Positions 1 to 9,653 of a stretch of 64,000 bases of DNA are shown piece by piece; the stretch's first letter is position 1, and each line of letters opens with the position of its first letter. The notes beneath the pieces were generated by a model. The model had not been told where the DNA came from. It saw nothing but the letters and a program-made list of their open reading frames with translations, and ran no database searches. Location of the stretch: positions 62,001-126,000 of the forward strand of contig JAALKD010000002.1 in the NCBI GenBank assembly GCA_011088215.1, read 5' to 3'. This DNA comes from Sphingomonadales bacterium (GTDB taxonomy: Bacteria > Pseudomonadota > Alphaproteobacteria > Sphingomonadales > Kordiimonadaceae). A program made the translations under genes and the position numbers.

Positions 1-1
1 C

Positions 2-388
2 ACACCAAGCCATCACCGGGTGCATCATGCTAACAATCCGCGCTATCTTGATGCCAATTATGCTGGCGTATTCATGGCGTGGGACCGTATGTTCGGATCG
101 TTCATCCCAGAACGAAAAGACGAAGCCTGCCGTTATGGATTAGTAACTGACTTGGGGACCTTCAACCCGCTTAGGGTGGCAGTTCATGAGTGGCTTGGAA
201 TTTTCAAAGATATCTGGTCGGCGAAAGACTGGAAACACAAGGTCCTGTTTTTACTGGCCCCACCTGGCTGGACACCGGACGGCAGCCGAATGACCAGTGA
301 TATGATCCGGGCAGCCTGGCTGGAACGTGAAGCTATCAAGAAATCCGGCAAAGTGACAGGCGACAAAAACACAATCGCTGCGGAATAA
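2..388 (+). CDS. Sterol desaturase / fatty acid hydroxylase family protein, C-terminal part (5' end outside window)
   Basis: Frame open from base 2; HHRVHHANNPRYLDANYAGVFMAWDRMFGSF matches the C-terminal His-motif region of the family. Confidence 0.85.
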   Translation, partial: TPSHHRVHHANNPRYLDANYAGVFMAWDRMFGSFIPERKDEACRYGLVTDLGTFNPLRVAVHEWLGIFKDIWSAKDWKHKVLFLLAPPGWTPDGSRMTSDMIRAAWLEREAIKKSGKVTGDKNTIAAE

Positions 389-424
389 GCGCTAAAAAAC
401 TTCCGGAACGAACCTGAGAAAAGC

Positions 425-595
425 CTAACTCTTTTTTTGGCTATTCCGTCGATCGATTAGAAAGCCAATAAGACCACCAAGAACGCCGCCCGCGAGAGCC
501 TCCAAACTTGGGATATACGGTAACCAAAGACCGCCAACAACACCGCCGAGCAGCCCCAAGAATACCATCACCCCGGTTACGGTTGGTTTTTTGTT
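425..595 (-). CDS. Small hypothetical membrane protein
   Basis: ORF MNKKPTVTGVMVFLGLLGGVVGGLWLPYIPSLEALAGGVLGGLIGFLIDRRNSQKKS; two hydrophobic Gly-rich segments; start uncertain. Confidence 0.5.
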   Translation of the reverse strand, partial: NKKPTVTGVMVFLGLLGGVVGGLWLPYIPSLEALAGGVLGGLIGFLIDRRNSQKKS

Positions 596-770
596 CATAT
601 TCTGCCTCTCAATCGCGCCATTTATAGCTGCCATGCATTTTTGGTCAATCAAATAACACTTGCGAAACTACAGTATTTTGGCCATTGTCCCGGCAAATTC
701 TGACGCCCTTTCCAAGGGCCTAACATCTGCGGCTTGCCTCCCCGCGCCGCGCACCAGTTGGAGCACACAT

Positions 771-1952
771 ATGTCTCAAGAAAAAATCGTAATCGTTGGC
801 ATGGCACGCACACCAATGGGCGGCTTGCTCGGTGATTTATCATCTGTTTCTGCCTCTGATTTAGGCGCAACGGCGATCACGGCCGCACTGAAAAATGCTA
901 AGGTCGACAGCGAAACAGTCGACGAAACTATAATGGGTTGTGTATTACCCGCCGGACAAGGCCAGGCGCCTGCTCGTCAAGCCAGCATCAAAGCAGGCAT
1001 TCCCAATTCAACTGGTGCGGTAACGGTTAATAAAATGTGCGGCTCAGGCATGAAAGCAATGATGCAAGCCCATGACAGTATTCTTGCCGGCACCAATGAC
1101 GTGGTTGTCGCAGGCGGTATGGAAAGCATGTCGTTGGCGCCGCACATGATGCCGAACGCCCGCACCGGCATCAAATACGGTAATGCCCAAATCATTGACC
1201 ATATGGCCCTGGACGGCCTCACCGACGCTTATGCTGGCGGTCCCATGGGCGTTTTCGCTGAACTGTGCGCTGAGCATTACCAGTTCACCCGCGAAGCGCA
1301 GGACGCCTATGCAATCGAGTCGCTCAAACGCGCTCAAAAGGCCATTGAAAATGGATCTTTTGAGGGAGAAGTAACGCCTGTTACCGTCAAAAGCCGGCGC
1401 GGTGACGTTGAGGTCAACCAAGACGAGCAACCGATGAAGGCTCGGTTCGACAAAATCCCCACGCTGCGCCCTGCTTTCAAGAAAGACGGCACAGTAACTG
1501 CGGCTAACGCCAGCTCCATTTCAGACGGTGCGGCTGCGCTGGTTATGATGACAGCCAAAGAGGCCGAGACGCGCGGTCTGACACCACTTGCCACAATTAA
1601 AGCGCATGCGAATTTCGCTCACGAACCGGAATGGTTCACCACAGCGCCAGTTACAGCGGTAAAAAGCGTGATGGAAAAAGCTGGGTGGACAGCCGACGAT
1701 GTAGACTTGTTTGAAATCAACGAAGCCTTCGCGGTTGTGCCGATGGCGGCAATGCAAGAACTTGGCCTTGATCATGCCAAAGTCAACGTAAACGGGGGCG
1801 CTTGCGCGCTTGGACACCCAATCGGTGCCTCCGGCGCACGCATCTGTGTTACGTTAATCAACGCACTGAAGAAACGCGACCTGAAAACTGGTGTCGCGAG
1901 CTTGTGCATTGGCGGCGGCGAAGCAACAGCGATCGCGATAGAATTGGCTTAA
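771..1952 (+). CDS. Acetyl-CoA C-acyltransferase (thiolase)
   Basis: MSQEKIVIVGMARTPMGG, NKMCGSGMKA, NEAFAV, GGACALGHPIGASGAR, CIGGGEATA motifs; internal ATG at 771 preferred over 660. Confidence 0.95.
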   Translation: MSQEKIVIVGMARTPMGGLLGDLSSVSASDLGATAITAALKNAKVDSETVDETIMGCVLPAGQGQAPARQASIKAGIPNSTGAVTVNKMCGSGMKAMMQAHDSILAGTNDVVVAGGMESMSLAPHMMPNARTGIKYGNAQIIDHMALDGLTDAYAGGPMGVFAELCAEHYQFTREAQDAYAIESLKRAQKAIENGSFEGEVTPVTVKSRRGDVEVNQDEQPMKARFDKIPTLRPAFKKDGTVTAANASSISDGAAALVMMTAKEAETRGLTPLATIKAHANFAHEPEWFTTAPVTAVKSVMEKAGWTADDVDLFEINEAFAVVPMAAMQELGLDHAKVNVNGGACALGHPIGASGARICVTLINALKKRDLKTGVASLCIGGGEATAIAIELA

Positions 1953-1985
1953 CAGACGCACACCAAAATTGGATAGGACCAAGTC

Positions 1986-3119
1986 ATGATGCTTTCTGAA
2001 GAACAACGCATGGTTCAGGACATGGCGCGCGCTTTCGCCCGGGACGAGATAGCGCCGAGAGCTGGTGATTGGGAAAAGTCTGGCGAAATTCCTGCAGAAT
2101 TTCTACGCGAAATGGGCGCACTTGGTCTTATGGGTATGACAGTGCCCGAGGAATGGGACGGTGCGGAAACGGACTATACATCCTACGCGCTTGCGCTGGT
2201 TGAAATTGCAGCCGGTGACGGTGGCCTTTCCACACTCATGAGCGTCAATAACGCACCCGTGTGTGCCGCTATCTTGGCGAACGGCAGCACCGAGCAAAAA
2301 GAGCGCTTTCTCAAACCCCTCGCCCGGGGCGACATGATCGGTGCCTTTTGCCTGACCGAACCGCAAGCTGGGTCTGACGCTTCACAGTTAAAAACAAAAG
2401 CTGAACGGACTAACAGCGGTTGGAAACTGAATGGTACCAAGCAATTTATCACGTCGGGCAAAATCGCGGGCGTCGCGATTGTGTTTGCGGTCACCGATCC
2501 AGCTGCTGGCAAGCGCGGACTGTCTGCCTTTTTAGTGCCAACCGACACACCGGGTTATCGAGTTGCCAGCGTTGAGCATAAGCTGGGCCAGAAGTCGTCG
2601 GACACCTGCCAAATCACCTTCGAAGACATGGAAGTGCCAACAGATTGTCTGATGGGCACCGAAGGTGACGGCTACAAAATTGCGCTTTCCAACTTGGAAA
2701 CCGGACGCATTGGTATCGCGGCCCAATCCGTGGGCATGGCGAAAGCGGCTTATGAATATGCCCTTGGATACGCCAAAGAACGCGAAACTTTCGGCAAACC
2801 TATCGTTGACCACCAAGCCGTTGGTTTTCGGTTGGCAGATATGGCAACAGAGCTACAAGCCGCGGAACTAATGGTTTTGAATGCTGCATCCAAAAAAGAC
2901 GCTGGCCAACCCTGCCTCAAGGAAGCATGCATGGCTAAATTATTTGCCAGCGAAATGGCAGAAAAAATCTGTTCAGCAGCCATTCAAACCCTTGGTGGCT
3001 ACGGTTACTTGTCAGAATATCCCGTCGAACGTATCTACCGCGATGTGAAGGTGTGCCAAATTTACGAAGGCACATCAGACATTCAGCGCATGGTAATCAA
3101 CCGCGAAATTAAGAAATAG
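1986..3119 (+). CDS. Acyl-CoA dehydrogenase
   Basis: AFCLTEPQAGSDAS, QFITSGKIA, QTLGGYGYLSEYPVERIYRDVKVCQIYEGTSDIQR motifs. Confidence 0.95.
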   Translation: MMLSEEQRMVQDMARAFARDEIAPRAGDWEKSGEIPAEFLREMGALGLMGMTVPEEWDGAETDYTSYALALVEIAAGDGGLSTLMSVNNAPVCAAILANGSTEQKERFLKPLARGDMIGAFCLTEPQAGSDASQLKTKAERTNSGWKLNGTKQFITSGKIAGVAIVFAVTDPAAGKRGLSAFLVPTDTPGYRVASVEHKLGQKSSDTCQITFEDMEVPTDCLMGTEGDGYKIALSNLETGRIGIAAQSVGMAKAAYEYALGYAKERETFGKPIVDHQAVGFRLADMATELQAAELMVLNAASKKDAGQPCLKEACMAKLFASEMAEKICSAAIQTLGGYGYLSEYPVERIYRDVKVCQIYEGTSDIQRMVINREIKK

Positions 3120-3145
3120 CGCTCCCAAGGGAACGCTATTTTTGT
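3114..3145 (+). terminator. Rho-independent terminator after acyl-CoA dehydrogenase
   Basis: AAATAGCG-ctcccaagggaa-CGCTATTT followed by TTG TT. Confidence 0.6.
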
Positions 3146-3696
3146 TAGAAACTGAAAAGCAGACCTGCACCAACCGTGGTTATATCAGCGTCATCGCTAG
3201 CGGCATGATATTGCCCGCGCAAGCGTAGTCCGAACCAGCTGGTTGGCATGTATTCGACACCGGCCTCAAACACAATACCGTCGGCCGACCCGCCTGTTTG
3301 CTGCTCGTTGGCTACGTCAATGGAGGTGTAACCGGCGCCGCCGTACCACATAACCTTATTGTTGGGCGTATAGCCGACTTTGGCTATGATACTGGCATAG
3401 CCATCTAGGATATCGAAGCCAATTGCGGTGCTTTCATTAGTATCAATCAACGCTGCAGTACCCTCGATGCCATAAACCAGGCCACTATCTGTTTGCTGGC
3501 GTAATCCAGCGAAAAAGTCGATATACCCGCCGTCGCCACCAGAGCTATAGTCGCCGAAACCGCCGCCCAATCCACCATAAAGACCAGAAAAGCGTTTTTC
3601 CTCGTTTGCCCCGCTATCGTCTTGTCGGGCCTGCGCTGCAGTACCTATCATCGCAGCGAACATCAGTCCGCCTATGATCAACATAGTCTTTTTCAT
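3145..3696 (-). CDS. Outer membrane beta-barrel protein
   Basis: Signal peptide MKKTMLIIGGLMFAAMIGTAAQA; alternating aromatic/Gly pattern; C-terminal LLFSF. Confidence 0.7.
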   Translation of the reverse strand: MKKTMLIIGGLMFAAMIGTAAQARQDDSGANEEKRFSGLYGGLGGGFGDYSSGGDGGYIDFFAGLRQQTDSGLVYGIEGTAALIDTNESTAIGFDILDGYASIIAKVGYTPNNKVMWYGGAGYTSIDVANEQQTGGSADGIVFEAGVEYMPTSWFGLRLRGQYHAASDDADITTVGAGLLFSF

Positions 3697-3793
3697 AAAT
3701 TTCCCAATCGTTGCTAAACTGTTGTTTTACATATACTTGTAACTGCAGTTACGCATCCTACGTGTAAATATGACTAAAATTGGGCAAGATAGA

Positions 3794-4606
3794 CTAGTCT
3801 CGGGCAAGCATGCTCTCTATTTCGGTGAGCATGTCATATGCTGCTTTTTTCCCCAAAGCGATCAGCTCATCCGCTTTAGTAAAATCTGCCATGTCGATAT
3901 GACCAATGCGCGGCGAAATCAAAACATCGGGACGATCACTTCTTAAGTTGGCTTGACTAAGCGCCCGCAGTGCAAGCGACCAACCAGCTCGCGCTGACTT
4001 CATCGCCGCCAACGCTGGCTTGTCACCGTTCGGGTCAAACCCCAGCCTACGCGAACGACCCGGATAGTCACCCTGCAGGTCCACGGCAATGATTTTATCC
4101 GCACCCAAGTCCCTTGCGGCTTGCACGGGTATTGGGTCGGCGACGCCACCGTCCACCAACAACAATCGGGCCGTTTGTATCGGTGGCAACATCCCAGGTA
4201 TCGCTGACGATGCCCTCAGCGCGGTAACCACATCACCCTCATCCAGCACGACCTTTTCGCCCGAATATAAATCAGCGGCAACAGCCGCGAATGGTTTAGC
4301 AAGTTGTTCGATGGTCTGGTGGCCAAAATGGCCACGCAAGCGCTGCTCAATTTTTCCGGCACCAAGCAAACTGCCTTTACTGAAGCCAAACTCACCCATG
4401 GATAGCATGTCGCGCAACGATATTTCACGGGCCACATCTTCCAATTCGTCGACAATATCAGCGGCGATGCATGCACCAACTATGGCACCGATGCTGGTTC
4501 CGGCCACCACATCAATAGGCACGCCTTCAGCTTCCAGAACCCGCACAACACCTATGTGCGCCCACCCAAGACCAGCGCCGCCGCCGAGAGCTAACCCTAT
4601 TGCCAT
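3794..4606 (-). CDS. Patatin-like phospholipase (RssA-like)
   Basis: LGGGAGLGWAHIGVVRVLEAEGVPIDVVAGTSIGAIVGA and VDGGVADPIPV (Ser-Asp dyad motifs). Confidence 0.9.
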   Translation of the reverse strand: MAIGLALGGGAGLGWAHIGVVRVLEAEGVPIDVVAGTSIGAIVGACIAADIVDELEDVAREISLRDMLSMGEFGFSKGSLLGAGKIEQRLRGHFGHQTIEQLAKPFAAVAADLYSGEKVVLDEGDVVTALRASSAIPGMLPPIQTARLLLVDGGVADPIPVQAARDLGADKIIAVDLQGDYPGRSRRLGFDPNGDKPALAAMKSARAGWSLALRALSQANLRSDRPDVLISPRIGHIDMADFTKADELIALGKKAAYDMLTEIESMLARD

Positions 4607-4680
4607 CGCTTCACTCCATTTTCTTTTAGAAATGGGTACCGACCGCAAGGGTTGCAAGTTATTCCAAACAGAATGCCTTG

Positions 4681-5979
4681 TTATAGAATGCCGGGATTCT
4701 GCTGCGCATTCATCGTTGCCACGATGGCCGGGTCGTTATAGCGCATTGGAGACAACATAGCCGCATAGCCTGGCAAGTCCTGGTTCAGCATATGCCTAGC
4801 GACCAAATCACCGCTGGCGCAGGCCGCCATGGTGCCAAAGCCAGATAAAGCACCAGCGAGATAAAATCCGTCCACCTCTGTTGGACCGAGCAGCGGCCAG
4901 TTTTCTTTTGTGAGCGTATAATATCCACCGTAATGAACCGTGCTGCGCGGAAATTGATCATCAAATTCGGGCGTAAAGGAAACCGGCACAGAGGCTGAGT
5001 TGTAGGCCCAACCGAGCTTGAGCCAGGTTCCGCGGTCTCCGCCCTCAGGCCGACAGTGTACTGCACCTGGTAGTTCACCTGCGAGCCATGCAAAATCCGG
5101 ATCCTCCGCCAACAACCCCCGCTCATCTTCGTCCCAGTCCAAACATTGCGGGTCTAGATCAATGGCAAACGGCATAGTGCGCGCTATCGTTTTCTTGGTG
5201 TCTTCAAACGCAATTTTTTGCTGAATCCAGTTCTCAACTGGCAGGTCGATACCTAGCATGTTGGCAATTTCGCCGACAAAAGGCCCAGCAGCATTTACAA
5301 TGCGCGTTGCCTGAACGAAGTTGCCAGCACCGGCAAGCCGCACAGAAAAAGCCTCCGCGTGATCAATGTGATCAACCTTACCGGTCAATCGTTTGCCGCC
5401 AGCTTCCTTAAATGCTTGCAGCATATATTGCCCCATTTGCTGGCCGCTGATCATCCCGGCGCGCCGTATATGGATCACCGACCGCACTTCTTTGTCGAAG
5501 TAAGGAAACGTTTTTTCTATCACTGCTTTGTCGGTTATCACATCAACACCGTTCGGCGCACTTTTCCAATCTTCCACGATCGCAGGCCGATAACCGCCAT
5601 TTGCATCGCCAACGTGCATCCGTATCTGATTTTCAGGGCTATCGGTGTAGCCAGCCTCAAGTTCCCTTAGGTGATCATCAATATCGATTTGTCGCGTCGC
5701 CAACACATAGCCCCGCCGGGTCATTTGAAGAATATTGTCACTCTCAAGTGCAATCTCCTCCATCAGGTCGATACTTCTATCGGTGAAGGCGCGCATCATT
5801 GGGTTAGGCCACCAGTTGCGGTAATTTTCACCTGACTGCGCCGATGTGAAGGCCATCGGTTGCCCGCAGTCTACCAAGGTTACATCCAGCGATGGATCAT
5901 GTTTTTTCAAATAATAAGCGACAGCTATGCCCACGCTGCCAGCACCGATCACCAATGTGTCTGTTTGAAGCTTATTCAC
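4681..5979 (-). CDS. FAD-dependent oxidoreductase (DadA/DAO family)
   Basis: VIGAGSVGIAVAYYLKKHDPSLDVTLVD dinucleotide-binding fold; C-terminal GFYLAGALSGFGTMAACASGDLVA. Confidence 0.85.
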   Translation of the reverse strand: MNKLQTDTLVIGAGSVGIAVAYYLKKHDPSLDVTLVDCGQPMAFTSAQSGENYRNWWPNPMMRAFTDRSIDLMEEIALESDNILQMTRRGYVLATRQIDIDDHLRELEAGYTDSPENQIRMHVGDANGGYRPAIVEDWKSAPNGVDVITDKAVIEKTFPYFDKEVRSVIHIRRAGMISGQQMGQYMLQAFKEAGGKRLTGKVDHIDHAEAFSVRLAGAGNFVQATRIVNAAGPFVGEIANMLGIDLPVENWIQQKIAFEDTKKTIARTMPFAIDLDPQCLDWDEDERGLLAEDPDFAWLAGELPGAVHCRPEGGDRGTWLKLGWAYNSASVPVSFTPEFDDQFPRSTVHYGGYYTLTKENWPLLGPTEVDGFYLAGALSGFGTMAACASGDLVARHMLNQDLPGYAAMLSPMRYNDPAIVATMNAQQNPGIL

Positions 5980-6568
5980 GGCCTTTCGCCCCTAATAAAA
6001 TTTGCTTAGCTTTTTCAATATCTTCGGCTGTGTTGACATTAAAAAACTGTTCGTAGCCAACCGCCTCGAATGAAACCTCTTGCACCTGCAACAAGTCCAG
6101 CATCCGGTTTACAGTGCGTACATCTCCATCTGTGTGGGCACGGGCGAATGTTGGCAGACAAGCCAACGGCCACAAGGTGCATAAACCGTGCCGCCGGCCA
6201 TCTTCAACCGCACATGTTGGCCGTTGCCCATCACTATGCGCCGATAATTGCGCGACGATGTCATGGGGGAAAAACGGTACATCGATCGGCATGGTTAGCA
6301 ACATATTTGCGCTAATAGATTGTGCCCACTCAAGACCGAGCAAGACACCAGCCAATGGACCAGCTCGCGCACCCTCTGGTTCATGAAGTACCGTAATTTT
6401 TTCGCGTGAATAACCTCGCGGCAAATTCACCGCAATCGAGCCAACTTGCGGCGCCAAGTGCGCAGCGACATGGTCCAGCAAAGGCCGGTCGCCCAAAAGC
6501 GTTTGAAATTTATGTACGCCCAACCGGTGGGATCGTCCACCCGCTAAAATCAGCCCTGCAGTATTCAT
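5972..6568 (-). CDS. mobA: Molybdenum cofactor guanylyltransferase
   Basis: AGLILAGGRSHRLGVHKFQTLLGDRPLLDHV nucleotidyltransferase motif; PIDVPFFP; VNTAEDIEKA. Confidence 0.85.
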   Translation of the reverse strand: MNTAGLILAGGRSHRLGVHKFQTLLGDRPLLDHVAAHLAPQVGSIAVNLPRGYSREKITVLHEPEGARAGPLAGVLLGLEWAQSISANMLLTMPIDVPFFPHDIVAQLSAHSDGQRPTCAVEDGRRHGLCTLWPLACLPTFARAHTDGDVRTVNRMLDLLQVQEVSFEAVGYEQFFNVNTAEDIEKAKQILLGAKGRE

Positions 6569-6667
6569 TTTTGAAGCTGCGCCATTTGTGGTGTATAAAA
6601 ATTGTCAGTTACGACACTCTGTTTCGCCCAAAGAAACACTAGGCAAACTACTATCGGGGATCACTAT

Positions 6668-8869
6668 ATGACCATCAACGCCAAAACCAAGCCACTTGTT
6701 GTCGGTGGTGGCGTAAAAAAGGTGCTTTATACCCTCAGTACTGTGCGCAAGATGGGAGTAAAAAAAGCCGCCAAGGCGTTAAATTCCCATAACACCTACA
6801 AGGCCTGCGCACTAGGAATGGGTGGTCAACTGGGCGGCATGACCAACGAATCCGGGGAATTCCCTTCGGTATGCAACAAAAGTGTTCAGGCACAGTCCAG
6901 CGACGTACAGGCGGCAATACCCGTTGAAATATTCAAACACACACTCGATGAACTACAGGAGCTTGACGGGCGCGAGATGGAGCGGTTGGGCCGCCTAAAC
7001 ACGCCGCTGCACAAACGCACAGGCGCTGACAAATTCACCCCTATCAGCTGGGGTCGTGCAATGGAGATTGCTGTCAACAGATTCGGAAAAACAGATCCAG
7101 CGCGCAGCTTTTTTTATTCCTCCGGCCGCTCCTCCAACGAGGCAGCCTTTATTTTCCAGCTTTTTGCCCGCCTATACGGCACCAACAATGTCAACAATTG
7201 CAGTTATTACTGCCATCAAGCCACCAGTGTTGCGCTTGGATCAACGGTTGGAACCGGCACATCAACCATAGAATTGGAAGATTTGGATGGGTGCGACCTG
7301 ATTTTCGTGGTCGGCGCTAATCCCTCGTCTAACCACCCGCGTTTTATCCATAAGCTGAAAACCTGCCGAGAAAGAGGTGGCTCCGTCGTGGTAATAAACC
7401 CCGCAAAAGAGCCTGGATTGGTGAAATTTGCGGTGCCTAAAAGCCCCAAATCAATGCTTGCCGGTGGCAGCGAAATCGCTTCTGACTATCTACAACCCAA
7501 TATTGGCAGCGATGTTGCAGTTTTTACCGGACTGGCGAAAGCAGTGGTTGAACAAGGCGGAACCAACGATGCTTTTATTGACCAATTCACCGATGATTAT
7601 GATGACTTTTTAGCGTCACTTGACGAAGCAGACTGGCAAACTCTGTGTGCCACAACAGGATTGAACAAAGATGATTTCGATCGCGTCGCCGCGCTTTACG
7701 TGAAATCAAAAAAGACCATTTTTGCCTGGGGTATGGGCCTGACACATCATATCAACGGTGTAGCCAATATAGAAAGCCTGGTTAATTTGGCGTTGCTGCG
7801 CGGCATGATTGGCACGCAGCACGCGGGCTTGTTACCACTGCGCGGGCATTCAAACGTACAGGGCATAGGCACCATAGGAGTAAAGCCGCTATTGCAAGAC
7901 GATGTTATGGCCCGAATGGAAAGCGCCTTTGACATCACCCTACCCCGCACCGACGGCATGGACACCATGGCATGCATGAATGCCGCCCATCGCGGTGACA
8001 TTGACACCGCAATGATCATGGGCGGTAACCTTTTAGCCGCCAATCCTAACACCAGTTGGGCGACCAAAGCCCTTGATAACATTGGTTTTAAAATGTTTTT
8101 GACCACCACCCTCAACAAAGGCCATGTAAACGGCGTAGGCGCAGGGGAAAGCCTGATTTTACCAGTAACGGCCCGCGACGAAGAGTGGAGCCCGACCACC
8201 CAGGAAAGCATGTTCAATTTTGTTCGCCTAAGTGACGGAGGCATCACTCGCCATGACTGTGTGCGCCCTGAAAGTGTTATTTTGAGTGACTTGGCTGACA
8301 GCCTGCTTCCTGACTTGCCGTTCAAGTTTAGCGACTTTAAAAACCATCAAAACACCCGACAGGCGATTGCGGAGATTGTTCCGGGGTTAGAAGCCCTGGC
8401 TGACATCGACGTTGCGCGACAAGAATTCCATATCAGCGGACGCCTGATCCATACGCCAAAATTTAAAACCCCATCGGGCAAAGCGCGGTTCCAGACATGC
8501 GCCATGCCGCCACCAATTGTTGGCAAAACCAAGTATCCTTTCAGGCTTGCCACGCTACGCAGCGAAGGCCAATTCAATTCGATTATCTATGAAAACCATG
8601 ACAGTTACCGACAAACCGACGACCGCTGGTGTGTAATGATGAACCAAGACGACATTAATGCATTGGGATTAAGCCGCGGCGATAAAGTTTCTTTAAAGTC
8701 GGCGTTTGGTGAAATGCTGGCGGTGAAAATTTTTGCGTTCGATGTGCCACGGGGCAATTTACTTTGTTATTACCCTGAGGCGAATGCGCTAACCGGTACA
8801 GCGATTGATGAACGCAGCAGAACGCCCTCGTTTAAAAACACGGCTGTCGCAATTGAAACTACGACCTAG
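6668..8869 (+). CDS. Molybdopterin-dependent oxidoreductase, FdhF/YdeP-like family
   Basis: FTPISWGRAMEIAVNRFG, VVGANPSSNHPRF, GLLPLRGHSNVQGIGTIGVKP, MIMGGNLLAANPN motifs; start at ATG 6668. Confidence 0.88.
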   Translation: MTINAKTKPLVVGGGVKKVLYTLSTVRKMGVKKAAKALNSHNTYKACALGMGGQLGGMTNESGEFPSVCNKSVQAQSSDVQAAIPVEIFKHTLDELQELDGREMERLGRLNTPLHKRTGADKFTPISWGRAMEIAVNRFGKTDPARSFFYSSGRSSNEAAFIFQLFARLYGTNNVNNCSYYCHQATSVALGSTVGTGTSTIELEDLDGCDLIFVVGANPSSNHPRFIHKLKTCRERGGSVVVINPAKEPGLVKFAVPKSPKSMLAGGSEIASDYLQPNIGSDVAVFTGLAKAVVEQGGTNDAFIDQFTDDYDDFLASLDEADWQTLCATTGLNKDDFDRVAALYVKSKKTIFAWGMGLTHHINGVANIESLVNLALLRGMIGTQHAGLLPLRGHSNVQGIGTIGVKPLLQDDVMARMESAFDITLPRTDGMDTMACMNAAHRGDIDTAMIMGGNLLAANPNTSWATKALDNIGFKMFLTTTLNKGHVNGVGAGESLILPVTARDEEWSPTTQESMFNFVRLSDGGITRHDCVRPESVILSDLADSLLPDLPFKFSDFKNHQNTRQAIAEIVPGLEALADIDVARQEFHISGRLIHTPKFKTPSGKARFQTCAMPPPIVGKTKYPFRLATLRSEGQFNSIIYENHDSYRQTDDRWCVMMNQDDINALGLSRGDKVSLKSAFGEMLAVKIFAFDVPRGNLLCYYPEANALTGTAIDERSRTPSFKNTAVAIETTT

Positions 8870-9018
8870 GTTTCGCATACCACACTGCCAAACGGCGCTA
8901 TCTTCGATTATTTTGTCCCATTGGGTACTACACCTGTCCCGCAAGCAACATCATCCGTTTGCCGACCTATCCTCCTGTTAACAATAGTGGCAATTCACAG
9001 TTCGAACAGGAATCATTC

Positions 9019-9543
9019 ATGAAAAAGCTTGTTATCAGCCTTATGCTTGCGGCCATGTCGCATTCACTCGCCGCGCAAGAAAACATCCCGACTCAATCTG
9101 CAATACCTCATACAGAAATGCAGAAGTTATCTTCGATGGTTGGCAATTGGTCGTTATCGATGGAGTATTCGCCAGATGACGGCGCCTCGTGGCAAAAAGC
9201 ACCACAGTCTCAGGTGGAGTTTTCCTATCAACTGAAGCAGCTGGTCATTGGGGAAAGGCCAACGGACGATGCAGGCGTTACATTTCAAACGGCGTCTTTT
9301 TACAGTTATGACCAGTATCGCAAAACCTACCGTATCGCAGTCATGGACGATACATGGGGGCTGATGGATATATATGAAGGCAATGTTACAGACGGCGTTC
9401 TGGTGGCAACCAATTTAAATTCGGGTACAGTTTTCCCAATAGACGAAAAAACGTCTCGAGCCTTTCGCCTCAAAATAAACCTTTCAAATTCACAGGAACG
9501 CCTAGTGGAAATTGACAAATCAGATGACGGCGGCAAATCCTGA
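9019..9543 (+). CDS. Secreted DUF1579-like protein, apparently truncated by an in-frame TGA
   Basis: Signal peptide MKKLVISLMLAAMSHSLAAQ; frame stays open past TGA as QPNFKLKYVKK to TAA at 9577-9579. Confidence 0.6.
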   Translation: MKKLVISLMLAAMSHSLAAQENIPTQSAIPHTEMQKLSSMVGNWSLSMEYSPDDGASWQKAPQSQVEFSYQLKQLVIGERPTDDAGVTFQTASFYSYDQYRKTYRIAVMDDTWGLMDIYEGNVTDGVLVATNLNSGTVFPIDEKTSRAFRLKINLSNSQERLVEIDKSDDGGKS

Positions 9544-9653
9544 CAACCGAATTTCAAATTGAAATATGTTAAAAAATAACGATAACAACATATTATATAT
9601 ATTTATCTAGTGTAAAACCTTAAGAAAAAAGCAGTCGCATGTGAAACGAATAA

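Noticed and set aside
4089-4760. 223-aa plus-strand ORF opposite the patatin gene
   Set aside because: Shadow ORF antisense to a well-supported patatin-like gene; Pro/Ser/Thr/Ala-rich translation typical of antisense frames
9541-9543. TGA-as-Trp genetic recoding
   Set aside because: TGA is used as a normal terminator elsewhere in the window (for example MAPEG at 13658 and the secreted protein at 19189), so a code change is not supported
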